Origin: Chara braunii
Lineage: Eukaryota; Streptophyta; Charophyceae; Charales; Characeae
Direction: 5' to 3'
NCBI GenBank assembly: GCA_003427395.1
Contig: BFEA01000074.1
Coordinates: forward strand, 2,206,243-2,231,879
DNA: 25,637 nt
A program made the position numbers and the translations under genes. Below are positions 21,401 to 25,637 of this stretch, piece by piece; the first letter of the stretch is position 1, and each line of letters starts with the position of its first letter. Below the pieces are notes generated by a model. It had not been told where the DNA came from. It saw nothing but the letters and a program-made list of their open reading frames with translations, and did not search any database.

Positions 21401-21731
21401 CAGGGTGAAGTGGTTGAAACGGTGTTGGGGGGAGTGCGGGGACAACGTGTGTTGTTGCTGTGTTAACGCCAGTTGTCTTGCTCGCCGGTGGCCCTGGTGC
21501 TGGGTGTATGACAGCCTGCACACCCGGTCCGGGCCCTGGTGTTGCAGGGCGGAGTGGTTGAATCGGAGGTTGGGGGAGTACAGGGACAACGTGTGTTGTT
21601 GCTGTGTTAACATCAGTTGTCTTGCTCGCCTGCTCCAAGATTCGAGACATGTGAGGAGGGGGCGGGATTCCCTTCTCCAGCGTCTTCTTTTTTCTCACCA
21701 GGGGGGTGGATTCTTCTTCGGATTCCACCAT
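18393..21731 (-). pseudogene. LINE ORF1: long proline-rich protein with internal repeats (two stops)
   Basis: One frame runs from ATG 21731 (MVESEEESTPLVRKKK) to the TGA at 18393-18395, about 1,110 codons, interrupted by TAG 21318-21320 and TAA 20487-20489. The N-terminus has two 48-residue repeats starting ASKTT (about 21629 and 21485) with PGPGPGVQAVIHPAPGP inside. Next come about three repeats with NSAGGS-ALQQ-PGPLVP (about 21310-20880), then a long P/Q/H-rich region. A less repetitive C-terminal part includes PPHYWEVIADMI and a VLLILISRHEPLG region. ORF1 proteins of LINEs usually bind the element RNA. I found no CCHC knuckle or clear RRM by eye, so the RNA-binding role is inferred only from position. 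It ends in an 8-bp overlap with ORF2. Confidence 0.7.
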
Positions 21732-22183
21732 AAATCCCCCTCCTCAAATTCTGTGATCTTTTCGGGGTGAGGAGGGAGATGCTGGTTTCTGTGCCCTGCA
21801 ATGCCACCATGAGAAATAGCGGCGTTTTTATGCAAGTGGTGTAGCGTGGCAGAGGGTGGGGGGGACGGCTTGTGTTCCTCATTGCGAGGCAGGTCGGCCT
21901 GTTTTTGCACTGACCTCACTCTGAATTGGAGTATCCCTTCCCCTCTTTCGCCTCCCCTTCCTCTGTGATGGAGGTAAGCACCTGTTCTACCCCCCCGTAG
22001 CGATTATTTGGCACAACGTGGGGGGTCTTGCCTGGGTAGATCCACCGCCACGTGTCCGGCTAGTACACGGTCCACCGGAGATTTGCTGACGGGTGATGGG
22101 GGAGTTGGCCGGGGAGTTGGCCGGGGGCTTACCGTCCGTAGGCCGTTGTTGCTGTTTCGGCGGGGGCTTACCGTCCGTAGGCC

Positions 22184-22186
<3 letters not shown>
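21732..22186 (-). other. LINE 5' leader with tandem repeat
   Basis: No supported frame upstream of the ORF1 ATG. CGGGGGCTTACCGTCCGTAG with its extension GCCGTT occurs twice (22122-22147 and 22161-22186), and GGGGAGTTGGCC is duplicated beside it. The second unit ends directly at the T-run. This is probably the 5' UTR and promoter of the LINE, with the true 5' end near 22186. Confidence 0.5.
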
Positions 22187-22257
<71 letters not shown>

Positions 22258-22276
22258 ACTTCTACCCGGTTAGAAG
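22185..22276 (-). repeat. 71-nt A-tract (minus) with adjoining hairpin
   Basis: T at 22185-22255 without interruption. Immediately beyond, at 22257-22276, ACTTCTA / TAGAAGT form a 7-bp hairpin with a 6-nt loop. On the minus strand this reads as hairpin then a long poly(A), as if a minus-strand retroposon ended here and the LINE began at its tail. Confidence 0.7.
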
Positions 22277-23027
22277 TTCAAAAGTGGCAAAATCTTTTCT
22301 TTTTTTTCTTTTTTTTTGGGAAAAAACAAGGAGTCCATTATCGTGAAACATGAGGCTAGAACTCCTCACAAACAACCCGGGAAAAAATTGCAAAATCAGG
22401 CGGCCACTCATTGTTGCTTTTCTTTTTTTTTTTCTTTTTTCACGCCCTTGTTAGGCGGGCCACTCGTTCTGCTTATCTTTTCTTTTCTTTTTCTGTTCCT
22501 CCCCCCCCCCACCCTTCCACGCCCGTGGCTGGGCCACGGCCGAGTCAGATGTTTAGGCCACGCCCGTGGCTGGGCCACGGTCAGTCGCTTTTCAACCCAC
22601 CTCCATGATCTAAAAAAAAAACAAAAAACGAAGGACGGTACAGGTACCTGCTCCCGCCCCAGCCCTCAGGAAAACGTCATGTACCGGTACCTCCCATTTA
22701 TGCCAATTGTTGAACTGGCAAGCCGTCCGAAGCATGATTTTTTTTTTTTTTTTTTAAGTTAGTAACTGCTCTTCGCCCGGACCTGCAGTGTGCAGTTATT
22801 TCCACCAACTCTGCACCAGTCACAGGTGCAATTGCCCCTTAAAAAAAAAGGACAACTCGATCCATCAGCTCAGCGTTGGGACACATTAAAGCACACTTAC
22901 ACCAGGGCTACACTTACTGCGCTTAGACAGTGTTACTGTCAGGTACGTCTCAGGACACTCCTACCGCAGGGCAAAAGGGGTCCGTACATTGACAACAGTG
23001 TGCACAGCGAACAACCTTTTTTCTTTT
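22277..23027. repeat. T-rich DNA with CCACGGCC palindromic repeats
   Basis: T-rich simple sequence (22290-22490), a C-run (22500-22511), then two copies of a 23-bp unit containing CCGTGGCTGGGCCACGG (22517-22539 and 22558-22580), each an imperfect palindrome. GGTACAGGTACC and TACCGGTACC follow at 22636 and 22681. The rest to 23027 is unassigned and contains no supported gene. Confidence 0.55.
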
Positions 23028-23047
23028 AAAAAAAAAAAAAAAAAAAA

Positions 23048-23170
23048 CGATCATCTACTAGGGGTGCTGATAGGAGCAGACACCACTTGTATCGTCGGGG
23101 AGGCTCCATCTATTGGTGGGGAGCGGCACCTGCTGGAAATCGGGTCCAGCGTCCCTGTATAATACATTGT
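23048..23170 (-). mobile_element. SINE-like retroposon, minus strand, unusual tail
   Basis: Minus strand: hairpin 1 GCTGGA / TCCAGC with loop CCCGATT (about 23131-23151), hairpin 2 GCTCC / GGAGC (about 23103-23125), and a third hairpin of the GTGTCTGCTC subtype (about 23057-23090). The bases beyond its 3' end are T20 in the sense of the element (A at 23028-23047 on plus), not A, before an A-rich stretch. Confidence 0.65.
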
Positions 23171-24465
23171 CAAAAACAACGATAGTGTAAGCATGGTTTG
23201 TTAGTATGCCTGATGAGCTGGGGATTGAGTGTCCCAACGCTTTAGCAGTCCTTTTGTTATGGATTATTCCATGGGTTTATCACTTAGGATAATGTTATCC
23301 TAACCAGTTGAGAGTCGCTTAGAGTTTATAATATACTATCTATCTTGTCATTGCCATATGTCGTTGTGTCTGTGTCTATTGCGGGTACTCCTACATGTGT
23401 TTTGCAGTTTATGTACTATTTATGTTGTCGTTGCCATATACTTGTTGTGTCTGTGCATGTTGTGGGTACTCCTGCGTGTGTTTCATGCCTCATATCGCAG
23501 TGTGTTATATAAGGTGTGATTAAGAGTGTTCCTAACTGTGTTTCCTACGGTCCATGCATAACTGTCAGTCAGTTAAATTTTTCAGTGGACTAATTCTATC
23601 CAGCTCAATTATGCGGCCAATGTGCCCAAGTGTTATGGCAGGAGACTTTCAACCCTCAACCCCTTACACACCATAGGTCCATACCCCTTAGACCCCTAAA
23701 CCCTTAAACCCTTAAGCCCTTAGACCTTGTTGTCCTTCTTTTCACTTTTTGCCTGCCATAACTTTACACAGCGAACAACCTAAAACCAAACAACAGTAAC
23801 AACAGTTGTGTACACAACGATAGGAACGCAAAATAGGTCCACCTATGGGACTTGTAGTGAAACGTCTGTACCTAGCACCTGAAGTACCTGGGCGACAAGG
23901 CTCGCACAAATATGCTTCGATCAGGGCTGAGTGGGGTGTGTGGGACTCAGCTTAGCCCTGATACCTACAACCACGGTTCGGTCAGGTCAACCCCAAGGCT
24001 GGAGGGTGATGATCCTGAGTGGTAGACACTGAGGTAGGAAAGTAGGAGTAGGAGTGCGCCGGGAGAAATTACGAAAGAGGTAGGTTGGGAAGGAGTCCTA
24101 TAGTATTAGGGGGCCTCTACCACATGGCCAAGTGTCGAAGGCGACTCTCATATGTCTGTAATCCAGCCTCTACAACAACCTGGGCTTTTGAAAAAAAATG
24201 AAAAAAGAAGAAGAAGAAGAAGAAACGCCCGCCTGCGTGCCTGCAGGGTATTCCTCAGGAATTCCTGAAGAGACCCACGAAAAGAAAAATGAGTGAAAAA
24301 AATAACCCCCCTTCACCGAAAAGAGGTAGAAAGCTATGCTTGCAGGGGTCCCATGTATAGCCTTAGGAGTAGTGGTAGGTCGTGAAAGGAAAAATATATG
24401 TTCCATGACATGGCAGAAGGCCAGTTAAAATATGTGAGGTGAGATAAAATATGCCCACCTCAAGT
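23171..24465. other. Unassigned region with small repeats
   Basis: No gene is recognised. It contains a hairpin TTAGGATAA-TG-TTATCCTAA (23284-23303), an 80-bp tandem duplication (about 23334-23493) with GGGTACTCCT in each unit, and a degenerate CCCTTAAA stretch (23685-23722). A hairpin at 23920-23962 has ATCAGGGCT / AGCCCTGAT arms, and (GAA)n lies at about 24207-24223. A short frame at 24170-24406 (minus) has no motif. Confidence 0.45.
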
Positions 24466-24687
24466 TATCAGTTGTCGGGCAGTCGTTGATGCTTAACCAC
24501 AACCGGGGTTAAGGTGGATTATCACTTACAGTGTAATCAGTTAGGGGATTCTGCAGACTGTTGAGGGTCCAGCCTCCTGATGAGTCGGTGAAACTCCGGC
24601 GAAAGAGTTTGTCACAGCCCCTCGTTTATTGTCCTCTTCTCCCTCTCTGCCTACGGTTTACCGAGCAGCTCTGTTTGATGATATATA
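24466..24687 (+). repeat. Retrozyme left terminal repeat
   Basis: Starts TATCAGTTGTCGG and ends TTTGATGATATATA. The hammerhead occupies 24553-24612. It is followed by CACAGCCCCTCGTTT, a CT-rich stretch and TACGGTTTACCG. Confidence 0.8.
24553..24612 (+). ncRNA. Type III hammerhead ribozyme (left)
   Basis: Stem III 5' strand GCAGACTGT (24553-24561); predicted cleavage after U24562; stem I GAGG / CCTC with loop GTCCAG (24563-24576); CTGATGA (24577-24583); stem II GTCGG / CCGGC with loop TGAAACT (24584-24600); GAA (24601-24603); stem III 3' strand AGAGTTTGT (24604-24612). The order and all invariant core bases fit the type III fold. One defect: position 15.2 is G where the other two copies have C, giving a G-G mismatch one pair away from the core, likely lowering activity. 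Confidence 0.85.
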
Positions 24688-24935
24688 CCACGACTTCGCT
24701 AGCACCCTGCTACGGTTTTCGCCGGTCAGGTCGAGCGGCAGTGGTCGGGGCCGGCACTACGCGGCCATGGCGTGTCTAGAGTGTATTTTTTGGCTGTGAC
24801 AGACCTTTCTTTGTTTCGTGGGTGTTTTGCTGGCTTGTGATGGGGTGTGAACCGACAGTCTGTAGAGTTTTCCGTCTGATGTGGGTGAGTGATAGTCTGC
24901 TTTGATTTTCGTCATGGGTACCTTGAGGGCAGTGA
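24688..24935 (+). other. Retrozyme internal region
   Basis: 248 bp between the direct repeats with no convincing coding frame. It begins CCACGACTTCGC and ends TTGAGGGCAGTGA. No obvious polypurine tract or tRNA-complementary site is seen. Confidence 0.6.
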
Positions 24936-25169
24936 TATCAGTTGTCGGACAGTCGTTGATGCTTAACCACATCTGGGCGGGGTTAAGGTGGATTATCACT
25001 TACATTGTAATCAGTTAGGGGATTCTGCAGACTGTTGAGGGTTCAACCTCCTGATGAGTCAATGAAACTCCGACGAAACAGTTTGTCACAGCCCCTCGTT
25101 TGTTGTCCTCTTCTCCCTCCCTCTCTCTCTGCCTACAGTTTACCGGGCAGCTCTGTTTGATGATATATA
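24936..25169 (+). repeat. Retrozyme right terminal repeat
   Basis: Same ends as the left repeat (TATCAGTTGTCGG ... TTTGATGATATATA). It is longer through an added CTCCCTCCCT-type stretch and a few bases near 24973. The hammerhead lies at 25027-25086. Confidence 0.8.
25027..25086 (+). ncRNA. Type III hammerhead ribozyme (right)
   Basis: Stem III GCAGACTGT (25027-25035) pairs with ACAGTTTGT (25078-25086) over 9 bp with two G-U pairs; predicted cleavage after U25036; stem I GAGG / CCTC with loop GTTCAA (25037-25050); CTGATGA (25051-25057); GAA (25075-25077). Loop I TTCA can pair with TGAA in the stem II loop, the kind of loop-loop contact known in natural hammerheads. Stem II is GTCAA / CCGAC: two G-to-A changes leave only three pairs, so folding is probably weakened. 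Confidence 0.87.
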
Positions 25170-25296
25170 GTTGTCCCCCGATGAGGAGAAGACAACTTTT
25201 TTTATTTTTAGAATGGTTTAGTGGGGAATACTATTTCTTTCTCCAAAACCAATAGCTTTTAATAGCCAGGGGCAACATGACACCCTGCCCTGTTGA
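25170..25296. other. Spacer, nothing recognised
   Basis: AT-rich sequence between the retrozyme and the next SINE-like copy. Confidence 0.4.
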
Positions 25297-25442
25297 TTTT
25301 TTTTTTTTTTTTTTTTTTTTCACACCCCCGCCAGTGTTAGTGGTGCTGGTAAGAGCAGACACCACTAGCACCCGGGGAGGGGCTCCATCTATTGGTGGGG
25401 AGCATCACCTGCTGGGAAACGGGCCCAGCGTCCCATATACAA
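25297..25442 (-). mobile_element. SINE-like retroposon, minus strand, best-preserved copy
   Basis: The T-run at 25297-25320 is the A-tail. Minus strand: hairpin 1 GCTGGG / CCCAGC with loop CCCGTTT, hairpin 2 GCTCC / GGAGC with loop CCACCAATAGAT, and hairpin 3 TAGTGGTG / CACCACTA with a loop containing TCTGCTCTTACC, then a short spacer and A24. All three stems are fully paired. It closely matches 23048-23170 and the truncated copy at 7814-7919. Confidence 0.75.
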
Positions 25443-25554
25443 CTGAAATTGAGTACATCAGAAAACACTTGCGGGGAACAGTTCATTGGGGGGAGGGGGG
25501 AACCTCTTCGCCCTGAATCTGGCGCCAGATAGTTGCTGCTTCAATCTCCCTCGG

Positions 25555-25637
25555 CGGCGGCCCAGTCCGCGGCCGCGGCCAGGTCCGCGACCCCGCGGAC
25601 GTGTCCGCATGGCCGCGCAACTTTGCGGCCGCATGGC
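25555..25637. repeat. Palindromic-word island (GCGGCCGC)
   Basis: CCGCGGCCGCGGCC, GTCCGCGACC, CCGCGGACGTGTCCGC, ATGGCCGCGC and GCGGCCGCATGG run to the end of the window. It is built like the other islands but from a GC-only word, and is cut by the window edge. Confidence 0.65.

Larger units (their letters stand above)
13597..22186 (-). mobile_element. LINE (non-LTR retrotransposon), near full length, inactive as assembled
   Basis: It is read on the minus strand: a 5' leader with short tandem repeats (22186-21732), a long proline-rich ORF1 (21731-18393), and ORF2 (18400-13597) with endonuclease, reverse transcriptase and C-terminal zinc-binding motif in the order of the L1-like group common in plants. 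The coding sequence extends to the expected C-terminus, but it carries in-frame stops and several frameshifts, most at homopolymers. Two single N positions (13704, 13828) show that this stretch is imperfectly sequenced, so some breaks may be errors. The 3' end is not defined. Confidence 0.85.
24466..25169 (+). mobile_element. Retrozyme: non-coding element with two hammerhead-bearing direct repeats
   Basis: Two direct repeats, 24466-24687 (222 bp) and 24936-25169 (234 bp), flank a 248-bp unique non-coding interior. They differ by about a dozen substitutions and two small length changes. Each has a type III hammerhead at the same position. Total 704 bp, in the size range of plant retrozymes, which are non-autonomous elements with hammerhead-containing LTRs that produce circular RNAs. 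Expected RNA between the two cleavage points is 474 nt. A hairpin CTTAACC / GGTTAAG lies in each repeat. I could not see a tRNA primer-binding site, TG...CA ends or a target duplication. A 1.5-unit tandem repeat is therefore an alternative description. Confidence 0.8.

Noticed and set aside
14366-21770. Many plus-strand frames across the LINE
   Set aside because: They are antisense shadows of ORF1 and ORF2; family motifs are only on the minus strand.
23205-23260. CCTGATGAGCTGGGG, resembling a fourth hammerhead core
   Set aside because: It is followed by a possible stem but there is no GAAA after it and no matching stem III; chance match.
23685-23722. CCCTTAAACCC-like sequence as an interstitial telomere
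   Set aside because: Too short and degenerate, with mixed 7-9-base units; not a true CCCTAAA array.
25515-25535. TGGCGCCAGA as a retroviral-type primer-binding site
   Set aside because: It is part of a 14-bp palindrome (ATCTGGCGCCAGAT) with no LTR next to it.

Overview
This is a eukaryotic nuclear contig made almost entirely of transposable elements and repeats. I see no intact host protein-coding gene. Three things point to the green (streptophyte) lineage: plant-like mitochondrial cox1 and sdh3 fragments carried as nuclear copies, a plant-type LINE ORF2 with an APE-like endonuclease, RT and a zf-RVT-like C-terminus, and type III hammerhead ribozymes in a plant-retrozyme layout. A charophyte-like alga such as Chara would fit, but that is inference. 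The window also has very long A/T homopolymers, a 152-base N gap and two single Ns.

Layout. 1-2.2 kb: small foldback elements of two families, a 54-bp minisatellite and one copy of a short structured retroposon ('SINE-like' below). 2.2-7.5 kb: AT-rich DNA with organelle-derived pieces (cox1 twice in opposite orientations, sdh3, possible group II intron maturase scraps), broken up by islands of degenerate palindromic words and a truncated hammerhead-bearing retrozyme repeat. 7.8-11.5 kb: SINE-like copies, a 263-bp foldback element, tandem repeats, more palindromic-word islands and the N gap. 11.2-12.7 kb: two more SINE-like copies and a (TTG)n tract. About 13.6-22.2 kb, minus strand: a nearly full-length but broken LINE, ORF1 then ORF2. 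22.2-24.4 kb: a 71-T tract, simple repeats, another SINE-like copy and unassigned DNA. 24.47-25.17 kb: a 0.7-kb retrozyme whose two terminal direct repeats each carry a full-length type III hammerhead fold. 25.3-25.6 kb: a last SINE-like copy and a GC-rich palindromic island.

How the parts relate. The LINE encodes the enzymes typical of target-primed retrotransposition and could once have mobilised the A-tailed SINE-like elements; I see no shared 3' end that proves it. The retrozyme is non-coding and would need a helper's reverse transcriptase. RNA spanning both hammerheads would, on the retrozyme model, self-cleave to a 474-nt monomer. The strongest candidates for something undescribed are the retrozyme, the SINE-like family whose hairpins covary between copies, and the islands built from a different self-complementary word at each site.
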